A program made the translations under genes and the position numbers. A stretch of DNA of 48,479 nucleotides from IMG/VR virus record IMGVR_UViG_3300008110_005229, positions 1-48,479 of that record; one strand, written 5' to 3'. Positions 1 to 8,399 of this stretch are shown piece after piece. The notes under the pieces were generated by a model that was not told where the DNA came from, ran no database searches, and saw nothing but the letters and a program-made list of their open reading frames with translations. This DNA is from a virus. The first letter of the stretch is position 1. Every line of letters begins with the position of its first letter.

Positions 1-1
1 C

Positions 2-742
2 ACAGGTCCCAGTGGTATCACAGCAAATCCTCAAGCACAGCAGTTGGTCATGATGGACTACGAATGGTATGGTGCTGGACAGGTAGTGTTTATGTTTGTG
101 ATGAACGGCTTGCCCAGAGTTATACACACCTTTAACCACGGTAATAGACTACAGAGTCCTTGGGCGAAAACTCCATTCTTGCCCATCAGGCTGGAGATAG
201 AAAATCTCACTGGAGCTGCGGGCACACCCTATCTATGGCAAGGATCCAACAGTATTCTAGCAGAAGGTAGTGTTGAAAAACTAGGCATCGCTGAAAGTAT
301 TCTAACACCGTTAACTGGTATCAACATGCCCAGTGCTAATACTTTTTATCCCATAGTCAGTATTAGAATAAAAAGCACAGCATTGACTGGTATTGTGTTA
401 CCTACCTACTTTCAAGCAGGCACATTGGACAACACTGACATTTACTACAAACTTATACGCAACGCTACAGTGAATGGCACGTGGGTGGATCATCCAGATC
501 CCAATGCCTTCACACAGTACAACTATACTTCAACAGGTGCTATCACAGACGGTGTTGAACTGTCAGCAGGTATGATTACTTCGGGCGCAGGTGCCGGACA
601 GATTAGAGTGGACACTGACACAGTTTATCAACTTGGGCGAAGTAGTTTAGGCACAGTCAGCGACACCTTGACCCTAGCCATCGCTGCCAAGAATGCCAAC
701 AAGAATGCTGTGGCCACACTGACTTGGATCGAACAGAGATGA
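2..742 (+). CDS. Virion structural protein, C-terminal part (5' end outside window)
   Basis: The frame is open from base 2 with no stop, so the gene begins upstream of the window; the TTG at 44 is not a convincing start. The protein has a WYGAG stretch followed by an NGLPRVIH/NHGNR region and an RLEIEN segment. This pattern recurs in large virion proteins of marine T4-like phages, where a WYGAG...R..EI.N block precedes a beta-rich C-terminal domain. The remaining 150 residues are rich in Thr, Gly and Asn, as in tail or neck-fibre proteins. It overlaps the next gene by ATGA. The structural role is likely, the exact position in the virion unknown. Confidence 0.65.
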   Translation, partial: TGPSGITANPQAQQLVMMDYEWYGAGQVVFMFVMNGLPRVIHTFNHGNRLQSPWAKTPFLPIRLEIENLTGAAGTPYLWQGSNSILAEGSVEKLGIAESILTPLTGINMPSANTFYPIVSIRIKSTALTGIVLPTYFQAGTLDNTDIYYKLIRNATVNGTWVDHPDPNAFTQYNYTSTGAITDGVELSAGMITSGAGAGQIRVDTDTVYQLGRSSLGTVSDTLTLAIAAKNANKNAVATLTWIEQR

Positions 743-1167
743 CCTACAGAAAGTATATCCGCATAGTAGAAGCAGCCAACAAGGGCTGTCCCATTGCTAC
801 CTACGACATAGACGTCAACCTAAAGAATCGTCAGAAGGCCATTGATGCATATCACTACGGTCCTGCTAATCCTGAGGAGCCAGAATCATATTGGAAGGAT
901 GCTGCTGATCGTTGGGATATTACAGAGAAAACTGCTCGTACTATGAAGTGCGGTAACTGTGCGGCATTTGATGTCAGTGACAAAATGTGGGCATGTATAG
1001 AAGCGGGTATCAAAGGCGATGAAAAAGACGCAGATGCTATGGCTTCAATACACAAGGCTGATTTAGGTTATTGTAACTTCCTGCATTTTAAATGTGCAGG
1101 CACACGTAGTTGTACAGCCTGGGTCACAGGCGGCAGCATAGACAACAAAGACAGAACACACAAGTAA
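739..1167 (+). CDS. Cysteine-rich HiPIP-like phage protein
   Basis: I chose the ATG at 739 because it overlaps the upstream stop as ATGA; a TTG at 724 would add five residues. The product has 142 residues. It carries CGNC near residue 72, a single Cys about 15 residues later, then C-NFLHFK-C and a further Cys before AWVTGG. The cysteine spacing recalls high-potential iron-sulfur proteins, and similar proteins occur next to structural genes in T4-like cyanophages. The N terminus (MTYRKYIRIVEAA) resembles the short lead peptides of other genes here. Iron-sulfur binding is inferred from the cysteines only. Confidence 0.6.
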   Translation: MTYRKYIRIVEAANKGCPIATYDIDVNLKNRQKAIDAYHYGPANPEEPESYWKDAADRWDITEKTARTMKCGNCAAFDVSDKMWACIEAGIKGDEKDADAMASIHKADLGYCNFLHFKCAGTRSCTAWVTGGSIDNKDRTHK

Positions 1168-1184
1168 ATTCAAATTAATATCAA

Positions 1185-1805
1185 ATGTTTAAAAGACATG
1201 ATTTGCATTTAGTATCAAACCCAACATGCTCTAGGGCAATTAAAGATCTTGTTGCTAGAGATTTTCAATTCTATGACAAAGACGGATTTGAACTTAACAT
1301 AGCAGAACGCAAATTCTATTCTGCAATGGGACATCCTATCGAGCATGAAATTTTAAATCACTGCTGTTGGCAAGAGCCCTGGTTTGAATTAACAGATTCC
1401 GAATCTTCTTTGATTTTAGATCATTCAATGTTTCTCTGTAGATGTAACTACTCAGGTGAAGCGTTGGATCAATTGCTGGAATTAAAAACTACCGTTCCAT
1501 TGGCCGCATATCTAGTTCAAACAAAGATTAAGTGGGGATTTGATTTTGCGTTAGATGCAAACATCGATGGTAACCTCTTTGAAGTGCTACACATAGAATA
1601 CGATGATCAAGACTACGAAACATTCAAAAATAGAATGCTTACCTTTGACTTTACTGTTCGCCACACTGACTGGATTGATGCTGCTAGAAAAATATGGCAG
1701 CATAGACATGAGTGGGAACATCTAAAAGGATTTGATCAAAACAACTGGAAATCTAAATTTCTCATAGGTTGGAACAAATCTGAGTACACAGAAAAAAGTG
1801 TATGA
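1185..1805 (+). CDS. Conserved phage hypothetical protein
   Basis: A 206-residue protein that I do not recognise beyond a general resemblance to uncharacterised marine myovirus proteins. It is soluble, with several Trp and His residues and no membrane segment or signal peptide. A short 17 bp gap separates it from the previous gene, and an intrinsic terminator follows at once, so it probably ends the rightward unit running in from the left edge. Codon use matches its neighbours. No function is proposed. Confidence 0.6.
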   Translation: MFKRHDLHLVSNPTCSRAIKDLVARDFQFYDKDGFELNIAERKFYSAMGHPIEHEILNHCCWQEPWFELTDSESSLILDHSMFLCRCNYSGEALDQLLELKTTVPLAAYLVQTKIKWGFDFALDANIDGNLFEVLHIEYDDQDYETFKNRMLTFDFTVRHTDWIDAARKIWQHRHEWEHLKGFDQNNWKSKFLIGWNKSEYTEKSV

Positions 1806-1806
1806 T

Positions 1807-1834
1807 AAAAAAAGGCCCGGAAAGGGCCTTTTTT
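1807..1834. terminator. Bidirectional intrinsic terminator
   Basis: A GGCCC/GGGCC stem with a GGAAA loop is flanked by seven A on the left and six T on the right, so it can end transcription in both directions. It sits between convergent genes (plus strand ending at 1805, minus strand ending at 1889). Confidence 0.9.
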
Positions 1835-1888
1835 GTTAATATAACAAATTGCTCTATGAGCGTAATATAATTTACTGTAATGTAATAT

Positions 1889-2155
1889 TTATTTCTTTAC
1901 GCTGCTATTGACAAATGAGTACATTTTCTCAGCAGTCTCAAGAACCTTTTCAAGTCCTGGATGCTCTGGCATGCCAACTGTGGTAACAATCTGTCCAGTC
2001 TTTTCATCGCGTTGTGCAGTCATTTCCCAACCTTGGAACTTAACGTGAAAATCATCACTGATAAGATCTTTGGCCATCTTTAAGATGTCTGTACGGATTT
2101 CATAGCCGTTCTTGTTAAATTTAACTTCTGGTAATTTTGGTGTAAAATCTGACAT
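1889..2155 (-). CDS. Small conserved protein of unknown function
   Basis: An 88-residue acidic protein read leftwards, preceded by a clear AAGGAG ribosome site. It has no membrane segment. It contains a YEIRTDILKMAKDLI helix followed by FHVKFQGWEM and a C-terminal helix. It follows another small minus-strand gene (2190-2411) and the two probably form one unit from the promoter at 2441-2469. Proteins of this kind occur in marine T4-like phages, but I know no function. Confidence 0.6.
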   Translation of the reverse strand: MSDFTPKLPEVKFNKNGYEIRTDILKMAKDLISDDFHVKFQGWEMTAQRDEKTGQIVTTVGMPEHPGLEKVLETAEKMYSFVNSSVKK

Positions 2156-2189
2156 ATTATTCTCCTTATGTGTGTATGTCTATGAGCCT

Positions 2190-2411
2190 TTAGGCGGCTC
2201 CGTCCTTCTTTGGAAACAGTACTTTAGATACTGATTCTACAGAATACTTGGTCATGTCAATGGTGTTGTTAACAGCCATTTTAGCGAATTGAGTTTGTGC
2301 ATCAATATAGGCGTGTGCAGCCTTATTCAATGCTGGGTCTTTGAATACTTGATCAGTTACTAGCTTTTTAGTGCTTTGAAAAGATTCAATAAAAAAGTGT
2401 GGTGTAAACAT
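2190..2411 (-). CDS. Small helical protein, weakly phasin-like
   Basis: A 73-residue helical protein with an AGGAGA ribosome site. The pattern FIESFQSTKKLV...ALNKAAHAYIDAQTQFAKMAV resembles the amphipathic helices of phasins, which coat polyhydroxyalkanoate granules, but the length is well below the roughly 110-180 residues of true phasins. The resemblance may reflect only an amphipathic helix. It is the first gene after a leftward promoter and is followed by the gene at 1889-2155. Confidence 0.5.
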   Translation of the reverse strand: MFTPHFFIESFQSTKKLVTDQVFKDPALNKAAHAYIDAQTQFAKMAVNNTIDMTKYSVESVSKVLFPKKDGAA

Positions 2412-2440
2412 ATTTGTCTCCTGTGTGTAAAGTATGTGTT

Positions 2441-2469
2441 ATTATATATATCTTTTTTAGAAATAGCAA
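2441..2469 (-). promoter_or_regulatory. Leftward sigma70-type promoter
   Basis: Read on the minus strand: TTGCTA (2469-2464), 17 bp spacer, TATAAT (2446-2441). It lies about 30 bp ahead of the start at 2411. The -10 is perfect and the -35 matches 4 of 6. Confidence 0.6.
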
Positions 2470-2482
2470 TAGAAAATAATGA

Positions 2483-2602
2483 TCATTTCACCATTAACGC
2501 TTTTGCTTCTTCATATCGTCCTATGCGAGCTAATGCGCATGCCGCTCTGGTTTGTCCAATTGATAGGCAAATGTTGTACAATGTATTTAAAAAGTTTTTC
2601 AT
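2483..2602 (-). CDS. 39-residue protein
   Basis: Its ATG overlaps the stop of the upstream minus-strand gene as ATGA. The product is basic and helical, with an LARIGRYEEAKALM segment. That segment resembles small proteobacterial and phage proteins with the pattern LAR.GRYEEA, which I know only as uncharacterised. The coupling to its partner supports that it is real. No function can be given. Confidence 0.6.
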   Translation of the reverse strand: MKNFLNTLYNICLSIGQTRAACALARIGRYEEAKALMVK

Positions 2603-2775
2603 AGATAAGTTTCCTTGTGAGAATTAAATTGTCGGATATAGTTTTCCAACTGTGCGGCATCGGTAATGCCTTTGGTGTTTAGATAAGCGTCTAAACGGCT
2701 TTGGTAACTAGAACCTGGAAACATTTCGCTCAAACGTTCCATGATCCTAATCATTTGCTCTGATATGAATTTCAT
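2599..2775 (-). CDS. 58-residue DUF3563-like protein
   Basis: The product begins MKFISEQMIRIMERL and ends with a helix around YLNTKGITDAAQLENYIRQF. The pattern of a Tyr-Leu followed by a short acidic loop and LE..IR.. resembles the short DUF3563-type proteins, though the match is by eye. It starts a two-gene leftward unit with the 39-residue protein, facing away from the rightward gene at 2909. The roughly 130 bp between them (2776-2908) holds promoters for both directions and no other gene. Confidence 0.6.
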   Translation of the reverse strand: MKFISEQMIRIMERLSEMFPGSSYQSRLDAYLNTKGITDAAQLENYIRQFNSHKETYL

Positions 2776-2908
2776 GTTATAATCCTAGTGTAAGTGTGTG
2801 CAGATACTCATGGTTTCTACTAATATATTTAGCAAAATGTTATTGCCCTGCACAAAAAACATTTGATTCTTTAAAAAGGTTAAATATAACAAAGGATTAT
2901 AGGTAAAA

Positions 2909-3166
2909 ATGCGTAAAAGTACCAGATCGATTCTGCAGGAATTAAGTGATTTAGGCATAAATCGTAACAAGGACTTGGTTATAGAAAGCCGAGGTACCAA
3001 CCTTATCGAAAGTGCTGTCAATCTATTGACTATGATTCGCGAGAATTACGATTTAGAAACAGCAGCTGAATTAGAAAGGCGTTTCCTTAACGCTATACGA
3101 ACAGGCGAGCCAGCTAAATTTAAGCGCGGCATCAAAAAAATACAGGAAAATAAAGACAATGGCTGA
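2909..3166 (+). CDS. Small conserved phage protein
   Basis: An 85-residue charged helical protein. A RSILQEL start, an IESRGTNLIESA.NLL middle and an ETAAELERRFLNAIR end match a small conserved hypothetical of marine T4-like phages. It overlaps the next gene by 8 bp and so is probably translated together with the nucleotidyltransferase-like protein that follows. No catalytic motif is visible. Confidence 0.65.
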   Translation: MRKSTRSILQELSDLGINRNKDLVIESRGTNLIESAVNLLTMIRENYDLETAAELERRFLNAIRTGEPAKFKRGIKKIQENKDNG

Positions 3167-3938
3167 AAAAGGCAGTAGAGTCTTTGGTGATACTGTGCCC
3201 TTCCAAAAGAAGTACGCAGACGAGATAAAGGCTAAAATGGACAAGTACCTAGGTAAAATAGGTTTACAATCTGTTGGCGTTGGATCAACTGCTGATCCCG
3301 ACAAAGATCCAGAAGAAACAGCCAGTGACCTAGATACCATGGTAGATCTTGATGACATCATCCAAGCACTTAATCCGCAGGTAGATCAGTCAGACAAGAA
3401 AGACAGCATTGAAAAAGCAGCTCGCCGAGCATTATCTAGTGCAATACAACAAATGGGTCTACAGACCAGCCAAGCAGGTGTAAACGTATTTGTACGTATG
3501 CCCTTTGGTCCTAATGCACATCAAGTTGATTTAGAGTGCATACGCAAAGTACCTAAAGTAAGTCGTTACCATCAGCACAAAATTCCCAAAGGCAGTCCCT
3601 ACAAGGGAGTAAACAAACAGCTGATGATTGCTAGCCTAGCCAAACAAAAAGGCTATGTGTATAGTGCATGGGAAGGACTGTATGTTCGTACTCCTGAAAA
3701 TAAAAAGGGAGACCTAGTAGCAGATGACTGGGATGAAATGGCCAAAGTGCTATTAGGTCCAACTGCTGACGGCAATAATCTTTCCAGCGTAGAAGCAATA
3801 ATGAAGAGCCTTCCAGCTGATCAAGCTGAAGCTCTGTTGGCCCATGTAAGACAAGATAAGAACTGGGCGGAGAAACAAGCACAGCCCAAGGTTAATACTA
3901 CTGAGTGGTTTAAAAACATGTTAGGCAGAATAGAATGA
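3159..3938 (+). CDS. Nucleotidyltransferase-like protein
   Basis: A 259-residue protein. Residues 42-43 (GS) and the D57-L58-D59 triplet in SDLDTMVDLDD match the GS...DxD signature of nucleotidyltransferase-fold enzymes, in which the two aspartates bind metal. A third carboxylate may be in QVDLECIR near residue 125. It is joined by overlaps to an upstream small protein and to the KxDG protein downstream, suggesting shared work on a nucleic acid or nucleotide substrate. The fold assignment is inferred from the motif; the substrate is unknown. Confidence 0.6.
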   Translation: MAEKGSRVFGDTVPFQKKYADEIKAKMDKYLGKIGLQSVGVGSTADPDKDPEETASDLDTMVDLDDIIQALNPQVDQSDKKDSIEKAARRALSSAIQQMGLQTSQAGVNVFVRMPFGPNAHQVDLECIRKVPKVSRYHQHKIPKGSPYKGVNKQLMIASLAKQKGYVYSAWEGLYVRTPENKKGDLVADDWDEMAKVLLGPTADGNNLSSVEAIMKSLPADQAEALLAHVRQDKNWAEKQAQPKVNTTEWFKNMLGRIE

Positions 3939-5086
3939 GAGCCAGAGAATTTTTACGCGAAGCAGAAGCTGCCACAGTTAAGAAGCTAGGTCGTGCATTC
4001 AACCATTTAGAAGATCTAGTATTCTTCTATGGCAGTAAAGGTACACTAGAGTCATTACAACATCTACGAGAAATTGCATCAGAAGAAGGCAGTAAGACTG
4101 TGCGTATGAAGTGGGACGGTAATCCGCAGATCTATTGGGGCCGTGCTGCAAAAAATGGACCACTAGTACTGGCAGGACACAACGGTTGGAGTAGAGGTGC
4201 AGTCACAGATAACCCACGAGAGCTCTATGACTTCATAGCTAACAAGAGCGGCACTCCTAAAACTCCAGAAGAGAAAAAACAACGAGATGCTTTCGCCAAA
4301 CAGTTTGCCAGTCTATATCCATTGTTTGATCGTGCCACACCTAAAGACTTTGTTGGCTATGTTTATGCTGACGGGCTGTTCCTACAGCGTCCGCAGGTAG
4401 ACCAACAAGGTGTTTATAATTTTTGTCCTAACCCAAAAAGCAAAACCTGTTATCATGTACGAGCAGACAGCCAACTAGGGCAACAAATTGGTCAGGCACA
4501 GGTTATGGTTGTGGGACATGCTTACTTCTCAGAGTTTGGCATGGACGACAGCGACCAGGAGCCCATGGACGACTTCAGCATGTTTAACACTACTCCTGCT
4601 CTAATAGTACAAGGACCTGTGTATAACAGTACGCCAGTTAATCTTGCCAGCGATAGCATAGCTGAAGTAGAAACGTTCCTTACCAAGAACGCTGGTCAAA
4701 TAGACAGCTTCTTGCAAAACACTCCAGGGCTTGGCGATCTTAAAAATATATTGTATACCTATGTAAATCAAACTGCCAAAGTTAGGGCACTTGATCAATT
4801 AGGTCCGCAGCACTTTTTCAATTGGATGACCACAAGCAAGGTCAGTACCAACAAGCAGACTAAAATAAAAGAGCTAGCACAGCAACATCAGAATGCTCTT
4901 GACTCTATCTTTACATTGGTTAGAATGATCATGGATCTCAAAGACGATGTGATCAACCAAATAGAATCAGGTGAAAAGGGAGAGATCTGGGACACTGAAG
5001 GCGAAGGCCGTGTTCGTTATGCTGGGCAGGGCAAGCAGTTCGGTAATGTTAAGCTAGTGCCTAGAAAGCGTTGGACTCCTACATAA
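3935..5086 (+). CDS. DUF6267-like protein with a ligase-type KxDG motif
   Basis: A 383-residue protein. The first ten residues (MRAREFLREA) look like a T4-type capsid-targeting peptide. Residues 59-62 are K-W-D-G in VRMKWDGNPQIYWGR, close to the KxDG motif of covalent nucleotidyltransferases (DNA/RNA ligases, capping enzymes). A family in cyanophages that I recall as DUF6267 has the same KYDGAP/W.G arrangement. Whether the Lys is adenylated is not known. It overlaps the nucleotidyltransferase-like gene by ATGA and the next gene by TAATG. Confidence 0.65.
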   Translation: MRAREFLREAEAATVKKLGRAFNHLEDLVFFYGSKGTLESLQHLREIASEEGSKTVRMKWDGNPQIYWGRAAKNGPLVLAGHNGWSRGAVTDNPRELYDFIANKSGTPKTPEEKKQRDAFAKQFASLYPLFDRATPKDFVGYVYADGLFLQRPQVDQQGVYNFCPNPKSKTCYHVRADSQLGQQIGQAQVMVVGHAYFSEFGMDDSDQEPMDDFSMFNTTPALIVQGPVYNSTPVNLASDSIAEVETFLTKNAGQIDSFLQNTPGLGDLKNILYTYVNQTAKVRALDQLGPQHFFNWMTTSKVSTNKQTKIKELAQQHQNALDSIFTLVRMIMDLKDDVINQIESGEKGEIWDTEGEGRVRYAGQGKQFGNVKLVPRKRWTPT

Positions 5087-5745
5087 TGTTTACAGATATA
5101 GAATTAGCCACAATGAACGGTGGCCATGCTCTTTATACTCCTGCTAAAGGTAAGATGAGCTTTATCAAAGAACTCAAAGAAGCTAGACTGCTGTACAGTT
5201 TAGATGATCTCAAGAGCAGTTACTCCGACACATGTGAAAACTTATACCTAGCCCTGTTAGCTTTAGAGCTCACGGCACATTGTAAAGAAACACAGAGCTT
5301 TGCTAAAAAGTATGCCAGCGAAACTGTCAAGTGGGGCGTAGAGTACAGAGAGTTTAGATCCAGTGCCAACGACCTCTACAACCTCATTTATCTTGTACAG
5401 GCAGAACCTAGCAAAGTAGAAAAAATATTTAAAAGTGAAGATGCTAGAAAGCTGCGAGAAAAAACGCAGTTACCTTTGATGCAGCTCAACGGATATCTTA
5501 CCAGTCTTACTACGCCCAACAACAGAGATATCTATTTCCTCATGCGTGTTGAACAGGCATTATCTATTAAGAATTCAAACTCTAAAGAAATACGCAGACT
5601 ATTAAGCTATAAAAACCCCACAGACAGCGATGTAAAACAGCTGGCCTATAGGATCCTTAATGAGTTTAGAAACAGACTATCGCAGTTTGATCTACTACCC
5701 GACCTAGAGCGTCAATTAAGCAAGAATCTTACTTTTGATCGCTGA
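5086..5745 (+). CDS. Conserved phage hypothetical protein
   Basis: The ATG at 5086 overlaps the upstream stop (TAATG), which I prefer to an in-frame TTG at 5071. The 219-residue product is helical and charged with no recognisable motif. It ends the rightward unit that starts at 2909; the next gene has its own late promoter. No function is proposed. Confidence 0.6.
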   Translation: MFTDIELATMNGGHALYTPAKGKMSFIKELKEARLLYSLDDLKSSYSDTCENLYLALLALELTAHCKETQSFAKKYASETVKWGVEYREFRSSANDLYNLIYLVQAEPSKVEKIFKSEDARKLREKTQLPLMQLNGYLTSLTTPNNRDIYFLMRVEQALSIKNSNSKEIRRLLSYKNPTDSDVKQLAYRILNEFRNRLSQFDLLPDLERQLSKNLTFDR

Positions 5746-5779
5746 TTTTGTCTATTTGAGCCCAATTTTTTTCAGTTGG

Positions 5780-5787
5780 TATAAATA
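5780..5787 (+). promoter_or_regulatory. T4-type late promoter, TATAAATA
   Basis: Perfect TATAAATA about 57 bp ahead of the gene at 5844, the place expected for a late structural gene. T4 late promoters consist of this -10 box alone and are read with the phage sigma gp55. Confidence 0.7.
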
Positions 5788-5843
5788 ATATTACAAAGGC
5801 CACAGAGTCGTGGTCTAAAGCATAAATCAGAGGAGATTTTATT

Positions 5844-6311
5844 ATGCCAGATATTTCAAGCGTAGTAGTTGGTTCAACAACAGTTGGTGCTAACTATCTT
5901 AAAGCCGTACAAAGCCCAGGCGCTGCATTAGGTGGTTTAACAGCCAGCGACACAGTACCATTGTTAACATTCAGCACACCAAATTTACGTCTATTCAGAG
6001 TTTCTCTTGCAGGCGTAGATCTAACAGCTACTCCAGGTGCTGCAAACAGCGCATGGTCTAAAGCTGTTCGCGCACTACAAGTAACTAGTGAACTATTTGC
6101 TGTATTTGCACCAGAGTATGACACAGTTACAGAAGGTGCTAGCACATTCTGCTATATGGCTCCAGACTTCAACACAAACGTTGGTCCAGCTACAAACAGC
6201 AACCCATTGAGCACTCCGCTATTCACAACAGTTGAGACAGCTATTAATGATGCAACTGGTGGTACAGCTACCGTTAGCTATGTAGCCTTAACAGGTGTAG
6301 CAGTAGCTTAA
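5844..6311 (+). CDS. Abundant virion protein, unidentified
   Basis: A 155-residue protein rich in Ala, Thr, Val and Ser with no charged clusters, typical of a beta-rich coat, decoration or tail component. It stands alone, with a perfect late promoter, a strong GAGGAG ribosome site and an intrinsic terminator right behind, which suggests very high late expression. I cannot tie it to a specific T4 gene product. A capsid decoration or tail-tube role would fit the size and composition. Confidence 0.6.
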   Translation: MPDISSVVVGSTTVGANYLKAVQSPGAALGGLTASDTVPLLTFSTPNLRLFRVSLAGVDLTATPGAANSAWSKAVRALQVTSELFAVFAPEYDTVTEGASTFCYMAPDFNTNVGPATNSNPLSTPLFTTVETAINDATGGTATVSYVALTGVAVA

Positions 6312-6334
6312 TTCTTTATCAAACGGGATGGGAA

Positions 6335-6363
6335 GGGGCCCTAGTTTTTACTAGGGCTTTTTT
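6335..6363 (+). terminator. Intrinsic terminator
   Basis: GCCCTAGT/ACTAGGGC stem (338-345 with 350-357), TTTT loop, followed by six T. It closes the single-gene unit at 5844. Confidence 0.9.
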
Positions 6364-6381
6364 ACGACTATTAAATACAGC

Positions 6382-6879
6382 ATGAAAGACGAAACTTTAA
6401 AATTACTTAATATTCATAAGAAACATGTTACTATTACATCTGAGTTAATAGAACGTGTTTTAAAACTTAAAGACTATCATCCTAGTAGACAAATGACCAA
6501 CAGAGGAGGATGGCGATCTGATAAGTTTATCGATGAAGAACTATGGATTAAAGAATTGCGAGAATACATAGAAGAACTGTGCGAATCTGCTACTCGTAGA
6601 TTTTGGATTAATATTAACGGCAAAGGACACTGGAACGAATGGCATACGCACGAATACGCAAGATACGGTATTGTATTTTACCTACAAGTTCCCCAAGACT
6701 CTGGAGACATAGTTTTTAGAAAAGATGACATAGAATACCCGCTAACTCCTTATCCAGGTTTGTTGTTAATGATTCCTGGAAGATTAGAGCATAAAGTATT
6801 ACCTAATAATAGCGAAGAAAATCGTATAAGCATTGCTGCAAACCTAGAAAAATTAGTAGACCCTTTGAGCCCATATTAA
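6382..6879 (+). CDS. 2OG-Fe(II) oxygenase-like protein
   Basis: A 165-residue protein with the layout of the small 2-oxoglutarate/iron oxygenases common in marine phages. It has WHTH (H88, H90), then GIVFYLQVP and SGDIVF strands, a PGLLLMIPGRLEH segment with distal H137, and R148 in NRISIAAN to hold 2-oxoglutarate. The usual HxD pair seems replaced by HxH or HxHE, which should be checked. Its substrate is unknown; in phages such enzymes are thought to modify proteins or nucleic acids. It follows a terminator, so it needs its own promoter, perhaps the TTAAATA just upstream. Confidence 0.75.
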   Translation: MKDETLKLLNIHKKHVTITSELIERVLKLKDYHPSRQMTNRGGWRSDKFIDEELWIKELREYIEELCESATRRFWININGKGHWNEWHTHEYARYGIVFYLQVPQDSGDIVFRKDDIEYPLTPYPGLLLMIPGRLEHKVLPNNSEENRISIAANLEKLVDPLSPY

Positions 6880-6886
6880 ATAATCC

Positions 6887-7288
6887 ATGCAATATAAACT
6901 ATATACACTAGTTGACATAACTAACACCGGACAATATAGATTTGAAGACGGCAAAGAAGATCTTTGGAAAAAAGAACAGAACTTCAATACTCTACTGTTT
7001 ACACTAGGGCTACGGTCAAACATAACATATACAACAAAACCGCAGAGACTAGAAGTAGGCGGCCGCCTCATAGGCTTTGACACTGATGAGATCATACGAG
7101 TTTGGCGGTTTGACTGGTCTACAGAGGGTGATTATTATACCGTAGATGATGATAATATTGGTTACCTAAAACAGGACTTCCATCTGGTGCCCTATATTGA
7201 AGGGTTAGATGAAGCAATGGAGCAGAGGCACCGTGTGTTCTGTACCCAGGATCCAGGCAAGAATATTGTTTTCTTTTTGAAACAATAA
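6887..7288 (+). CDS. Conserved T4-like phage protein
   Basis: A 133-residue protein with the sequence features of a marine T4-like family of unknown function: YTLVDITNTGQYR at the start, NFNTLLFTLGLRSN in the middle, and YLKQDFHLVPYIEGL near the end. It begins 8 bp after the oxygenase gene. It has no signal peptide or membrane segment. Confidence 0.65.
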   Translation: MQYKLYTLVDITNTGQYRFEDGKEDLWKKEQNFNTLLFTLGLRSNITYTTKPQRLEVGGRLIGFDTDEIIRVWRFDWSTEGDYYTVDDDNIGYLKQDFHLVPYIEGLDEAMEQRHRVFCTQDPGKNIVFFLKQ

Positions 7289-7367
7289 ATAAAGAGTAGG
7301 CTCATATATAGGCGATAGTTAAAGGCACATGTCCGGAAGGAACTTGACCAACAGGAGACCCGCCTAT

Positions 7368-7673
7368 ATGGCAACCACAGCAGAACGTTTGGGCATTGTA
7401 GAAACCAAAGTCCATAATTTAGATGAAAAAATTGATCATCTAAAATCAGATGTTAGAGATGTACACGACTGTTTAGATCGTACTGGTGACGAGCTTAAAC
7501 AACAGTTGCAGACCATGCACGACGATTCCTGCAGACAGCACAATGAGCTGGCTGGGAAGATCAGTGAGTTAGAAAAATTTAGATTAAAATGGACATATAT
7601 GATTGCAGGTGCTATTGCTGTGCTGGGAATTATGTCAGGCCACTTTGAGAAAATAGAAACTTTTTTTAAGTAA
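7368..7673 (+). CDS. Coiled-coil protein with one C-terminal membrane segment
   Basis: I chose the ATG at 7368, which has an AGGAG site 10 bp ahead; an ATG at 7329 would add 13 residues and has a weaker site. The 101-residue product has a long heptad coiled coil (about residues 5-70) and one membrane helix near residues 75-95 (WTYMIAGAIAVLGIM). This layout is like XhlA-type hemolysin/holin partners. It may take part in lysis or membrane anchoring; the SleB lysin is far away at 25.5 kb. The function is a guess. Confidence 0.6.
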   Translation: MATTAERLGIVETKVHNLDEKIDHLKSDVRDVHDCLDRTGDELKQQLQTMHDDSCRQHNELAGKISELEKFRLKWTYMIAGAIAVLGIMSGHFEKIETFFK

Positions 7674-7679
7674 TGTACA

Positions 7680-8399
7680 ATGTATCTACGAGAATTTACC
7701 CAAGAAGGAATTGTTGATGCCGCAGTCCAATTTCATAGAGAGCTAAACCCTAAACTATGGAATGGTAAAGTACTCAAACCAATAGTAAGATACAAACTTT
7801 TAGAAATTGCTAGACATTTTATTGAATTCATAGACATACCTAATCTACGTTTGAAAGACGTTACTATATCAGGTAGTAACGCAGCCTACAGTTATACATC
7901 ACAGAGCGATATAGATCTACACCTAGTAGTTGATGTTCCTGAACAACAGGAAAAACTACTAAAACCTCTATACGATGCTAAAAAGAATCAATACAACTAC
8001 AATCACGATATTAAAATCAAAGATATAGATGTAGAGTTATATGTACAGCCCAGTGTAGACAAACATCACAGTCTGGGCATTTTCAGTGTACTAGATAACA
8101 AATGGATATCAGAGCCTACCATGGGCTCAGTAAAGATCAACGACAGCGATGTGCAGTTAAAAGTTGACAATTATTTAAATAAAATAATGCAGGCACTGAC
8201 CAGTGATGAACTGGCCACTGCAAAAGATATACAGCAAGAAATAAGCAAGATAAGACAAGCTGGTCTAGAGCAAGGTGGAGAATTTAGCATTGAGAACGTA
8301 GCCTATAAGGTTTTACGTGCTAAAGGATTCATCGAGCAACTGCGCCAGCATATATACAAGTTACAAGACAAAGAGCTGAGTCTCGGAGAACAAAAATGA
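7680..8399 (+). CDS. Predicted nucleotidyltransferase with capsid-targeting-like N terminus
   Basis: A 239-residue protein. GS at residues 65-66 and D77/D79 in SQSDIDLHLVVD give the classic nucleotidyltransferase signature; D117 in DIDVELYV is a good third carboxylate. The first residues MYLREFTQEG match the lead peptide seen on several genes here. It overlaps the next gene by ATGA. The active-site residues are all present, so it may be a working enzyme (for example a toxin-like or tRNA-modifying transferase) delivered with the virion, but the acceptor is unknown. Confidence 0.7.
   Translation: MYLREFTQEGIVDAAVQFHRELNPKLWNGKVLKPIVRYKLLEIARHFIEFIDIPNLRLKDVTISGSNAAYSYTSQSDIDLHLVVDVPEQQEKLLKPLYDAKKNQYNYNHDIKIKDIDVELYVQPSVDKHHSLGIFSVLDNKWISEPTMGSVKINDSDVQLKVDNYLNKIMQALTSDELATAKDIQQEISKIRQAGLEQGGEFSIENVAYKVLRAKGFIEQLRQHIYKLQDKELSLGEQK

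Noticed and set aside
2376-2627. 83-codon plus-strand frame
   Set aside because: Overlaps the well-supported minus-strand genes at 2190-2411 and 2483-2602 and has no ribosome site.
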